Positions 27,183 to 34,057 of a stretch of 34,057 bases of DNA are shown here, piece by piece. The notes under the pieces are model-generated. The model was given only the letters and a program-made list of their open reading frames with translations, was not told where the DNA came from and made no database searches. The first letter of the stretch is position 1; every line of letters begins with the position of its first letter. The translations under genes were made by a program, and so were the position numbers. Source of the DNA: Aquabacterium sp. (GTDB taxonomy: Bacteria > Pseudomonadota > Gammaproteobacteria > Burkholderiales > Burkholderiaceae_C); contig JARXAJ010000193.1 in assembly GCA_029865965.1 (NCBI GenBank), forward strand, positions 1 through 34,057. The letters run 5' to 3'.

Positions 27183-28700
27183 TCAGATCTGCTTCCAGTC
27201 GCCGGCTTGCTCGAAAGCATACGCAGCGCGGTAGATGGTGGCTTCATCGTAGTGCTTGCCGATCAGCATCATGCCCACCGGCAGGCCACCCACCAGGCCG
27301 CAGGGCACGCTGATGGCCGGGTGGCCGGTGACGTCGAACGGGCAGGTGTTGGGCAGCATCTCGAAGGCGCGTGCCACCACTTCTTCGACCGGCGCGCCAG
27401 GCTTGGGCAGCGGCGTGGCGGTCATCGGCAGCGTGGGCATCAGCAGCAGGTCATAGTCGGACAGCGCAGCGTCATAGGCGGCTTGCAGTTGCCGCGCCAG
27501 GTTCTGCGACTTGGCGTAGTAGTGGCCACGGTAGTGCTGGATGAAGTATTCGCCCAGCACCATGGTCAGCTTCAGCGTCTCCGACAGCTCGTCGGCGCGG
27601 GCCTTCCAGCCGGCATGGAAGTCGACCATGCTGGTGACATACAGCCCCTTCCAGTTGAAGCCGTGGCCGTTGTCCTTCATCATCTGCTGGGTGGCGCCCT
27701 CGGCGGCAATCGGCAGCCAGATGGCCGGGCCCACCAGGTGCATCGGCACCGACACCTCGCTCACCTTGGCGCCCAGTGCGGTGAACACCGCAGCCGCCGT
27801 CTTCACCTTGGCGTCGCTGTCGGCCATGCTCTGCGGCCAGCCGAAGCCTTCTTTCACGATGCCGATCTTCAGGCCGGCCACGCCCTGCTTCATCAGGTCG
27901 GCATAGGGCTTGGATCCCTGGCCGGCATGCTGGCGTGGGTCGAGCCCGTCGGGGCCGGCCAGCACTTCCAGCATCAGCGCGTTGTCGGTCACGTTGGCTG
28001 TCATCGGGCCGGTGTGGTCGATGGTGAGCTCGATGGGCATCACGCCGGTGTAGGGCACCAGGCCGTGGGTGGCCTTCATGCCGACGATGCCGCAGTACGA
28101 CGCCGGCATGCGGATCGACCCACCCTGGTCGCCGCCGATGGCGAGATCGACCTCGCCAGCGGCCACCAAGGCCGCGCTGCCCGACGACGAGCCGCCGGCC
28201 GAGTAGCCCATGCGCCAGGGGTTGTGCACCGGCGCGGGCGAGCTGGTGTGCGAGCCGCCCGAGAAGCAGAAGTACTCGCAGGTGGCCTTGCCGACCACGG
28301 TGGCGCCGGCGTCAAGCAGGCGGGTGACGACCGTGGCATCGACGTTGGGCACATAGCCTTCCAGCGTGGAGGCGCCGTTCATCATCGGCACGCCGGCCAG
28401 GCAGACGTTGTCCTTGAGCACCACGGTCTTGCCCGCCAGCTTGCCCTCGGACTTGCCCTTGATCGTGGTCTTCACATACCAGGCGCCGTACTTGTTTTCC
28501 TCAGCCGCCGGAAAGTAGCCCGGCGTGCGCGGGTAGGTGACGCGCGGCACGTAGTCGGGCAGTGCATCGACCACATCGTAGGCGTCGAAGTTGGCTTGCA
28601 GCAGGCTGTTGTAGACGCCGGCCTGTTCGGGCGACAGGTGGATGCCCAGGCTCAGGGCCACATCTTGCAGCTGGTCGGTGGTGGGGCGCTTGATGGCCAT
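27183..28700 (-). CDS. Amidase (amidase-signature family, nitrile-pathway-like)
   Basis: The 505-residue enzyme carries the Ser-cisSer-Lys triad at K96 (VVLKDN), S171 (AGGSSSGSAA) and S195 (GGDQGGSIRMPAS). As I recall, these are the same positions as in the Rhodococcus enantioselective amidase used after nitrile hydratase, and similarity appears to extend over the whole length. It hydrolyses amides to acids and ammonia; substrate range is not readable. ATG 28700 is chosen because GGAG lies 7 nt upstream; an open frame extends to 28769 without support. No signal peptide. No nitrile hydratase genes are in the window. It heads the uptake operon and is preceded by a good promoter. Confidence 0.9.
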   Translation of the reverse strand: MAIKRPTTDQLQDVALSLGIHLSPEQAGVYNSLLQANFDAYDVVDALPDYVPRVTYPRTPGYFPAAEENKYGAWYVKTTIKGKSEGKLAGKTVVLKDNVCLAGVPMMNGASTLEGYVPNVDATVVTRLLDAGATVVGKATCEYFCFSGGSHTSSPAPVHNPWRMGYSAGGSSSGSAALVAAGEVDLAIGGDQGGSIRMPASYCGIVGMKATHGLVPYTGVMPIELTIDHTGPMTANVTDNALMLEVLAGPDGLDPRQHAGQGSKPYADLMKQGVAGLKIGIVKEGFGWPQSMADSDAKVKTAAAVFTALGAKVSEVSVPMHLVGPAIWLPIAAEGATQQMMKDNGHGFNWKGLYVTSMVDFHAGWKARADELSETLKLTMVLGEYFIQHYRGHYYAKSQNLARQLQAAYDAALSDYDLLLMPTLPMTATPLPKPGAPVEEVVARAFEMLPNTCPFDVTGHPAISVPCGLVGGLPVGMMLIGKHYDEATIYRAAYAFEQAGDWKQI

Positions 28701-28814
28701 GTTGACTCCGGTGTGGGGTGGGTCCTGCGCCGCTGGGCCCGGGGTTGGAACCCCGGCAGGGCACGGCATGCACCGGGGCTTGGCGTGCCATCTGCCACAC
28801 CCCCGGTGTGCGGG

Positions 28815-28830
28815 GGATTCTGGTGTTCGA
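28815..28830 (-). promoter_or_regulatory. Shared promoter element, amidase copy
   Basis: This 16-bp segment matches 30078-30093 at 15 of 16 positions and spans the -10 (CAGAAT, 28817-28822) of the amidase promoter. The copy at the other site covers the proposed -10 of the AmiC-like gene. Confidence 0.6.
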
Positions 28831-28845
28831 TGCTTTCCAAGTCAA
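28817..28845 (-). promoter_or_regulatory. Sigma-70-like promoter of the amidase operon
   Basis: Read on the minus strand, TTGACT (28840-28845) is followed by a 17-nt spacer and CAGAAT (28817-28822). The expected start is near 28810, giving a leader of about 110 nt. The -35 overlaps one arm of an inverted repeat. Confidence 0.65.
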
Positions 28846-28866
28846 GCAAAAACATTGCCTTGGAAA
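28834..28866. promoter_or_regulatory. Inverted repeat TTTCCAAG/CTTGGAAA, candidate operator
   Basis: TTTCCAAG (28834-28841) and CTTGGAAA (28859-28866) are perfect inverted 8-mers 17 nt apart. One arm overlaps the amidase -35. A related box, TTTCCCTGGAAA, lies at 30120-30131 between marR and the AmiC-like gene. MarR binding is inferred. Confidence 0.5.
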
Positions 28867-28891
28867 CCAAATGCCCGAGCTGTGGCCAGGC

Positions 28892-30049
28892 TCACAGGCG
28901 GGTGATCACCTGGAAGACATGGCCGTCGGCGCGGGCCAGGTAGATCGGCGTGTCGTTGACGCCGCCGCCGGCGTACTGCGCCGCCCTGGCGCTCTGGTAG
29001 TGCATCGGTGCCTGGCCCATGGCGTCCCAGGCCTGGTGCGACTGCAAGGCCTGGTTGAACAACGCCGCCAGGAAATGCACGCCTTCGTAAGTGGATTGGC
29101 CAAAGGTGTTGAGCGTGGGCGCGCGCTCGCCGTAGTGGCTGTCGTAGCGCGCCTTGAACGCCAGGTTCTCGTCGGTGTCGAGCGTTGCGAAATAGCCGCT
29201 GGAGACGAACAGGTCGTCGGCGTTCTCTGCACCGATGCCCAGCAGCTCGTTCTCTCCGATCGCGCCCGACAGGCGCAGGATGCCGCGGGCCAGCCCGGCG
29301 CGGCCGAAGGCACGGTTGAACTCCACCGAATCCTGGCCGACCAGCGACACCAGCACGGCGTCGGCCCGGCATTGGCGGATCTGGTCGAGCACCTCGCTGA
29401 AGTCACTGGTGCCGAACGGCAGGTAGGCCTCGCCGACCATTTCGGCGCCGGCATCGGCGATGTAGCGCCGGGCCTGCCGGTGCGACACATGGGGCCAGAC
29501 ATAGTCGTTGCCCACCGCAAACCAGCGCAACGGGCGGCGGTGCACGCCCAGCCAGCGGATGGCAGGGGCCAGCTGGTTGGACGTGACTTCGCCGATGGCA
29601 AACACGCCCGGCGTGGATTCACCGCCCTCATACAGGGGTGTGTAGACAAACGGAATGTGGCCGCCCACCGCCCGCAGGATGCGGTGGCGCACGGCGCTGG
29701 TGTGCAAGCCGATCAGCGCATCGACGGCGTGGTTCTCGACCAGGTCGACCAGGGTGGCCTCGATGTCGGGCGAGTCGTCAGACGCATTGACCGTGATCAG
29801 CCGGCAACTGTGGCCACTGATGCCCGGGCCGCGGTTGAGCTCGGCCACTGCCAGGCGGGCGCAGGCCAGGCCCGACGGGCCCCAGATGCCGGCCGAGCCG
29901 CCCAGTGGCACGCACAGCGCCACCGTCAGCTCGCTCTGGGGCAGGGGCTGGCGCTGGAACGGGCCCGGCCGCACGCGTGGACGCAGCAGTGGGCGGGGCA
30001 TGCCGCGACCACACGCCACATTGCGGGAAACCGGGCTGGATGAGGCCAT
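28892..30049 (-). CDS. AmiC-like amide-binding protein without signal peptide
   Basis: The product (about 385 residues) is a type I periplasmic-binding fold of the AmiC/FmdD/UrtA group (LTVALCVPLGGSAGIWGPSG, GNDYVWPHVSHRQARRY, FSSGYF-like FVSSGYFATLDTDENLAFKARY). The N terminus is Arg/Pro-rich with no hydrophobic core, so it is probably cytoplasmic. In Pseudomonas, AmiC is a cytoplasmic amide sensor that controls the antiterminator AmiR; no AmiR is seen here. ATG 30049 is chosen for the AGGAG 8 nt upstream. It lies between the amidase operon and divergent marR, fitting a sensory role. A transporter-bound role is less likely. Confidence 0.82.
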   Translation of the reverse strand: MASSSPVSRNVACGRGMPRPLLRPRVRPGPFQRQPLPQSELTVALCVPLGGSAGIWGPSGLACARLAVAELNRGPGISGHSCRLITVNASDDSPDIEATLVDLVENHAVDALIGLHTSAVRHRILRAVGGHIPFVYTPLYEGGESTPGVFAIGEVTSNQLAPAIRWLGVHRRPLRWFAVGNDYVWPHVSHRQARRYIADAGAEMVGEAYLPFGTSDFSEVLDQIRQCRADAVLVSLVGQDSVEFNRAFGRAGLARGILRLSGAIGENELLGIGAENADDLFVSSGYFATLDTDENLAFKARYDSHYGERAPTLNTFGQSTYEGVHFLAALFNQALQSHQAWDAMGQAPMHYQSARAAQYAGGGVNDTPIYLARADGHVFQVITRL

Positions 30050-30077
30050 CGAACGAACTCCTGGTGTGCACCAAGTT

Positions 30078-30093
30078 GGATTCGGGTGTTCGA
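30078..30093 (-). promoter_or_regulatory. Shared promoter element, AmiC-like gene copy
   Basis: The 16-bp segment is 15/16 identical to 28815-28830. On the minus strand it holds CCGAAT (30080-30085) as a probable -10, giving a start about 24 nt before the ATG. The matching -35 (30103-30108) is weak, which may mean an activator is needed. Confidence 0.5.
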
Positions 30094-30119
30094 GCATCGC
30101 GCAGCCCGCACCACAGTGG

Positions 30120-30148
30120 TTTCCCTGGAAAGCTATTGTGCGTAAACT
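30120..30148 (+). promoter_or_regulatory. Candidate marR promoter with TTTCC/GGAAA palindrome
   Basis: TTTCCCTGGAAA (30120-30131) is a palindromic box. A weak -35 (TTTCCC) and a TAAACT -10 (30143-30148) with a 17-nt spacer fit a promoter for marR, so the box would overlap the -35 as expected for autorepression. Confidence 0.4.
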
Positions 30149-30160
30149 TCAGAGTGAGAC

Positions 30161-30616
30161 GTGACCGTGAATGCACCTACCATGCCTGAACAAGATATTT
30201 CCGAGTATCTGGCCTACTTGCTGGCATCGGCCAACCGCCGCATGCACCTGGGGCTGGCACAATCCATCGCCGCAGAGGACGTGTCTGAAGAGCAGTGGCG
30301 CGTGCTGCAGGTGCTGTCCGACGAGCAGGGCCGGTCCATGGGTGAGCTGGCCGAGCGGGTGCTGATGAACCACCCGGCGCTCACCAAGAACATCGACCGC
30401 CTGGTCAGCCGCAGCCTGGTGCAACGCGCTGCCGACGCACAAGACAACCGCAAGGTGCTGGTCTACATCAGCGACATCGGCCTGGAGATGGTGCAGCGCC
30501 TGAAGATCAATGTCGACGCCCACCATGGTGCGGTCGAGGAAGCCATGGGCCCGCGCAAGGTTGAGCAGTTGAAGAAGCTGCTCAAGCAGTTCATCGAGGA
30601 GTCAGCCGCCGGCTGA
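30161..30616 (+). CDS. MarR-family transcriptional regulator
   Basis: The 151-residue protein has the MarR winged-helix layout: an N-terminal dimerisation helix, VSEEQWRVLQVLSDEQGRSMGELAERVLMNHPALTKNID as helix-turn-helix region in two parts, and the wing DRLVSRSLVQRAADAQDNRKVLVYIS (D and R residues typical of the wing). The start is GTG 30161, or ATG 30182 seven codons on. It is divergent from the AmiC-like gene, so it probably controls the amide genes and itself. The ligand is unknown; an amide or acid is plausible. Confidence 0.88.
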   Translation: MTVNAPTMPEQDISEYLAYLLASANRRMHLGLAQSIAAEDVSEEQWRVLQVLSDEQGRSMGELAERVLMNHPALTKNIDRLVSRSLVQRAADAQDNRKVLVYISDIGLEMVQRLKINVDAHHGAVEEAMGPRKVEQLKKLLKQFIEESAAG

Positions 30617-30659
30617 TTCGGCCCGGGCAGCAAGGGGAAACCGCAACGGGAAACCCCCG

Positions 30660-30688
30660 TCGGCAGCAGCAGGGGGGCTCCCTAGAAT
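30660..30688 (+). promoter_or_regulatory. Candidate promoter of phaR
   Basis: TCGGCA (30660-30665), a 17-nt spacer and TAGAAT (30683-30688) precede phaR by about 30 nt. Confidence 0.5.
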
Positions 30689-30717
30689 GGAGCGTCGTAC
30701 CCCAGGAGTTGTGCCCG

Positions 30718-31308
30718 ATGCCATCCCAACGCCGCAGCGCTGCCAAGCCGGCTGCTGAAGCCACCGCTGCAGGCACCTTGCGGGTGCTCAAGAAGTACCC
30801 CAACCGCAGGCTTTACGACACCCGCACCAGCAGCTACATCACGCTGACCGACGTCAAGCAGATGGTGCTGGAGGCCGAGACCTTCGAGGTGCGCGACGCC
30901 AAGACCGGCGAAGAGATCACCCGCAGCATCCTGCTGCAGATCATCCTGGAAGAAGAAACCGACGGCATGCCGATGTTCACCACCCAGATGCTGGCCCAGG
31001 TGATCCGCTTCTACGGCCATGCCATGCAGGGCATGATGGGCTCGTACCTGGAGAAGAACCTGCAGACCTTCGTCGACCTGCAGGGCCGGTTTGCCGAGCA
31101 GAGCAAGGGCCTGTACGACCCGAAGAGCTTCACGCCCGAGATGTGGAGCCAGTTCATGACCGGACAGGCGCCGCTGATGCAGGGTCTGATGGGCAACTAC
31201 CTGGAACAGAGCAAGAACCTGTTCGTGCAGATGCAGGAACAGGTGCAGGAGCAGATGCAGGCTGGCGCGCTGTTCCCGGTCATCCCGGGGCTGATGCCCA
31301 AGAAGTGA
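30718..31308 (+). CDS. phaR: PhaR polyhydroxyalkanoate synthesis repressor
   Basis: The 196-residue protein has the PHA-accumulation regulator DNA-binding domain ([19 protein letters not shown], about residues 25-45) and a C-terminal part rich in Met/Gln that is family-typical. PhaR binds PHA granules and DNA and represses phasin genes in the absence of polymer, so it links this organism to PHA storage. ATG 30718 has AGGAG 9 nt upstream. It is followed by rimO, an order seen in Burkholderiales. Confidence 0.93.
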   Translation: MPSQRRSAAKPAAEATAAGTLRVLKKYPNRRLYDTRTSSYITLTDVKQMVLEAETFEVRDAKTGEEITRSILLQIILEEETDGMPMFTTQMLAQVIRFYGHAMQGMMGSYLEKNLQTFVDLQGRFAEQSKGLYDPKSFTPEMWSQFMTGQAPLMQGLMGNYLEQSKNLFVQMQEQVQEQMQAGALFPVIPGLMPKK

Positions 31309-31339
31309 GGCGCCGGGCGTTGTCGCGGACAATCGCGGC

Positions 31340-32749
31340 ATGACCGCACCCCAGACCCTGGCCCCTGCGGCCGCCCCCAAGATCGGCTTTGTCTCGCTGG
31401 GCTGCCCCAAGGCGCTGACCGATTCCGAACTGATCCTCACCCAGCTCAGTGCCGAGGGTTACACCACCAGCAAGCGCTTCGAGGGCGCCGACCTGGTGAT
31501 CGTCAACACCTGCGGCTTCATCGACGATGCAGTCAAGGAAAGCCTGGACACCATCGGCGAGGCGCTGGCCGCCAACGGCCGGGTGATCGTGACCGGCTGC
31601 CTGGGCGCGCGCACCGGTGATGACGGCGGCAACCTGGTGCGCGGCATGCACCCCAGCGTGCTGGCCGTCACCGGCCCGCATGCCACGCAGGAGGTGATGG
31701 ACGCGGTGCACCTGCATTGCCCCAGGCCGCATGACCCGTTTGTCGACCTGCTGCCCGAGGTGCGCAGCCAGTTCCGTGGCGCAGCAGGCATCAAGCTGAC
31801 GCCGCGCCACTATGCCTACCTGAAGATCAGCGAGGGCTGCAACCACCGCTGCACCTTCTGCATCATCCCCAGCATGCGCGGTGACCTGGTGTCGCGCCCG
31901 GTGGGTGACGTGCTGGCCGAGGCGCGGGCCTTGTTCGAGTCCGGCGTGAAGGAACTGCTGGTGGTCAGCCAGGACACCAGTGCTTATGGTGTGGACCTGA
32001 AGTACCGCACCGGTTTCTTCGACGGCCGGCCGGTCAAGACCCGCATGACCGAGCTGTGCGCCGCGCTGGCCGAACTGGCCCGCCCGCATGGCGCCTGGGT
32101 GCGGCTGCACTATGTCTACCCGTATCCACATGTGGACGAACTGCTGCCGCTGATGGCCAGCGGGGCAGTGTTGCCCTACCTGGATGTGCCCTTCCAGCAC
32201 AGCCACCCCGATGTGCTGCGCCGGATGAAGCGCCCGGCCAGCGGTGAGAAGAACCTCGACCGCCTGCTGCAATGGCGCGCCGCCTGTCCTGAGCTGGTGG
32301 TCCGCTCGACCTTCATCGCCGGCTTTCCGGGCGAGACCGAGGCCGAGTTCCAGCACCTGCTGGATTTCGTGCAGGAGGCGCAGATCGACCGCGCCGGCTG
32401 TTTTGCCTATTCGCCGGTCAACGGTGCGGCGGCCAACGACCTGCCCGGCGCGCTGCCGGCCGAACTGCGTGAAGAGCGGCGCGCGCGTTTCATGGCGGTT
32501 GCCGAGCAGGTGTCGATCGCCAGGCTGCAAAGGCGTGTGGGCGCCACCATGCAGGTGCTGGTCGACCATGCGCCGGCGCTGGGCCGCAAGGGCGGCACCG
32601 GGCGCAGCTACGCCGACGCGCCTGAAATCGACGGCACGGTGCGCCTGCTGCCGCCCGAGAAGGCCAGCAAGACGCTGAAGGCCGGTGAATTCACCCGCGC
32701 CCGCATCGTGGCCACCGACGGCCATGACCTGGTCGGCCAGCCGGTTTGA
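31340..32749 (+). CDS. rimO: RimO ribosomal protein S12 methylthiotransferase
   Basis: RimO adds a methylthio group to an Asp of ribosomal protein S12. The N-terminal UPF0004 domain holds cluster cysteines in [21 protein letters not shown] and TGCLGAR. The radical-SAM motif is C167-NHR-C171-TF-C174. A C-terminal TRAM domain ends the protein. At 469 residues it is of normal length. It follows phaR by 31 nt. Confidence 0.96.
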   Translation: MTAPQTLAPAAAPKIGFVSLGCPKALTDSELILTQLSAEGYTTSKRFEGADLVIVNTCGFIDDAVKESLDTIGEALAANGRVIVTGCLGARTGDDGGNLVRGMHPSVLAVTGPHATQEVMDAVHLHCPRPHDPFVDLLPEVRSQFRGAAGIKLTPRHYAYLKISEGCNHRCTFCIIPSMRGDLVSRPVGDVLAEARALFESGVKELLVVSQDTSAYGVDLKYRTGFFDGRPVKTRMTELCAALAELARPHGAWVRLHYVYPYPHVDELLPLMASGAVLPYLDVPFQHSHPDVLRRMKRPASGEKNLDRLLQWRAACPELVVRSTFIAGFPGETEAEFQHLLDFVQEAQIDRAGCFAYSPVNGAAANDLPGALPAELREERRARFMAVAEQVSIARLQRRVGATMQVLVDHAPALGRKGGTGRSYADAPEIDGTVRLLPPEKASKTLKAGEFTRARIVATDGHDLVGQPV

Positions 32750-32806
32750 CAGTCTGCGAGCCTGTGAATTCTTCGCGCATGCCCGCTCCACCCCGCAAAG
32801 ACACCG

Positions 32807-33991
32807 ATGAGCACCCCATCCAACGCCCCGCAAGACCTGACCACGCAGCTGCTGCACCACCCCTACCAGCCGCCTGACACCTGGGATGCCGTGCCGCCGG
32901 GCGTATTCAAGGCGTCGACGGTGATCTTCCCCGACACCCAGGCGCTGCGCAGCCGCAACTACACCGCCAAGACCGGCTACACCTACGGCCTGCGCGGCAC
33001 GCCCACCACCTACACGCTGGAAGAGCGGCTGGCGGCGCTGGAGGGTGGGCGCTTTTGCATCCTGTCGCCCAGCGGGTTGGCGGCCATCACCAATGTCAAC
33101 CTGGGTCTGTTGCGCCAGGGCGATGAGCTGCTGCTGCCGGCCAATGTGTACGGGCCATCCAACGACATGGCGGTGAACGTGCTGTCGCGTTGGGGCATCG
33201 GCCACCAGTTCTATGACCCGATGGATGCCGCTGACCTGGCCGCCAAGATCGGCCCCGCCACCAAGCTGGTGTGGCTGGAGGCGCCGGGCTCGGTGACGAT
33301 GGAGTTCCCCGACCTGCCGGCCCTGGTGGCAGTGGCCAGGGCGCGCAACGTGCTGGTGGCGCTCGACAACACCTGGGGCGCCGGCCTGGCCTTCCGGGCC
33401 TTTGATCTGGGCATCGACATCGTGATGCAGGCCCTGACCAAGTACCCGTCTGGCGGAGCTGATGTGCTGATGGGCTCGGTCATCACCCGTGACGAAGCCT
33501 TGCACCTGCAGTTGCTCAAGCTGCATGGCCAGCTGGGCATCGGCGTGGCCGCCAATGATGCCGAATTCATCCTGAAGGGCTTGCCCACCATTGCGCTGCG
33601 CTACCACGCGCACGACGCCGCCGCCCGCCAGCTCGCCGCCTGGCTGGGCACCCAGCCGGCGGTGCGCCAGGTGCTGCACCCGGCGCTGCCCGGCTCCCCC
33701 GGCCATGCCCACTGGGCGGCGACCTGCACGGCGGCGGCGGGGCTGTTCTCGGTGATGCTCGATCCGGCGCTGACGACCGCCCAGGTGGACGGCTTCGTCG
33801 ATGCGCTGCGGCTGTTCAAGATCGGCTATTCCTGGGGCGGACCGGTCAGCCTGGTGGTGCCCTACGACCTGGGCGCCATGCGCGCTGACCGCTCGGCGCT
33901 GCCGGGCCACCTGGTGCGGTTCTCCATCGGCCTGGAATCGGTGGCCGACCTGCAGGCCGACCTGGCGCAGGCGCTGGCCACGCTGCGCTGA
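32807..33991 (+). CDS. metC: Cystathionine beta-lyase (Cys/Met metabolism PLP enzyme)
   Basis: The 394-residue protein belongs to the Cys/Met metabolism PLP family. It has the opening YGLRGTPTTYTLEERLAALEGG, SPSGLAAITNVNL, a PLP-binding Asp in VALDNTWGAGLAF and the PLP lysine K212 in ALTKYPSGGADVLMGS. The SWGGPVSLV segment near the end is usual for MetC. It cleaves cystathionine to homocysteine, pyruvate and ammonia; related enzymes in the family cannot be fully excluded. No strong ribosome binding site was seen. It is 57 nt after rimO. Confidence 0.9.
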   Translation: MSTPSNAPQDLTTQLLHHPYQPPDTWDAVPPGVFKASTVIFPDTQALRSRNYTAKTGYTYGLRGTPTTYTLEERLAALEGGRFCILSPSGLAAITNVNLGLLRQGDELLLPANVYGPSNDMAVNVLSRWGIGHQFYDPMDAADLAAKIGPATKLVWLEAPGSVTMEFPDLPALVAVARARNVLVALDNTWGAGLAFRAFDLGIDIVMQALTKYPSGGADVLMGSVITRDEALHLQLLKLHGQLGIGVAANDAEFILKGLPTIALRYHAHDAAARQLAAWLGTQPAVRQVLHPALPGSPGHAHWAATCTAAAGLFSVMLDPALTTAQVDGFVDALRLFKIGYSWGGPVSLVVPYDLGAMRADRSALPGHLVRFSIGLESVADLQADLAQALATLR

Positions 33992-34057
33992 CCCGGGGCC
34001 GGTGCCGCGCTGCGGCATGCCGGGCGCGGCAGCGCGCTCAACTGCGCAGCCCGGGCC

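Noticed and set aside
31280-34018. Very long open frame antisense to rimO and metC
   Set aside because: Such frames come from GC-rich codon bias opposite real genes; the product is low-complexity and overlaps two certain genes. Similar antisense frames at 7359-8879, 10956-12935, 18241-20199 and 20091-21890 were rejected for the same reason.
33992-34057. End of a minus-strand gene at the right edge (stop near 34038-34040)
   Set aside because: Only a few codons are visible, too little to support a gene.

Overview
The window reads as a high-GC chromosome segment of a betaproteobacterium, most likely order Burkholderiales. Support comes from the cheR-cheD-cheB cluster, the fkpB-ispH pair, a PhaR-type PHA regulator next to rimO, and strong G/C third-position bias throughout. 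No integrase, transposase, phage gene or CRISPR array was seen, and the sel genes match their neighbours in base composition.

Layout. (1) 1-3763: chemotaxis and motility. cheR, cheD and a truncated cheB lie on the minus strand. Divergent from them is a diguanylate cyclase translationally coupled to a FlhG/MinD-like ATPase. (2) 3811-8891: housekeeping genes: truncated globin, Smr-domain protein and radC, fkpB-ispH, serS, tRNA-Ser(CGA) and a clear intrinsic terminator. (3) 8974-16599: metabolic accessory genes: a membrane-anchored FMN/Fe-S glutamate-synthase-like protein, an FAD/NAD(P) oxidoreductase, a gamma-glutamyltransferase-family protein, a D-aminoacylase-like amidohydrolase and a LysE/RhtB exporter. 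(4) 16697-22364: a selenocysteine cassette. A thioredoxin-fold fusion protein overlaps a gene with an in-frame TGA encoding Sec in a U-G-S-C motif (UGSC family), followed by selA, selB and selC (tRNA-Sec). (5) 22510-30616: a minus-strand amide uptake and hydrolysis operon (amidase, substrate-binding protein, LivH, LivM, LivG, LivF), a signal-peptide-less AmiC-like binding protein, and a divergent MarR regulator. (6) 30718-33991: phaR, rimO and a metC-like gene.

The most exciting element is the Sec cassette. One strand carries a redox selenoprotein of unknown function, its probable thioredoxin-like partner and three of the four bacterial Sec genes; selD is not in the window. A conventional reading would stop the selenoprotein at residue 94 and call its second half a separate small gene. 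A 7-bp hairpin with a 5-nt loop begins 11 nt after the TGA and fits a bacterial SECIS. selA ends in a Pro-Gln tail encoded by a 12-bp tandem repeat running into the selB start codon, and selB has its own 12-bp repeat encoding a Ser/Thr linker.

The amide region is a second coherent system. The amidase and AmiC-like genes share a 15/16-identical promoter element and a TTTCC/GGAAA-type box at nearly the same spacing, which suggests common control, perhaps by the MarR protein encoded between the divergent promoters.
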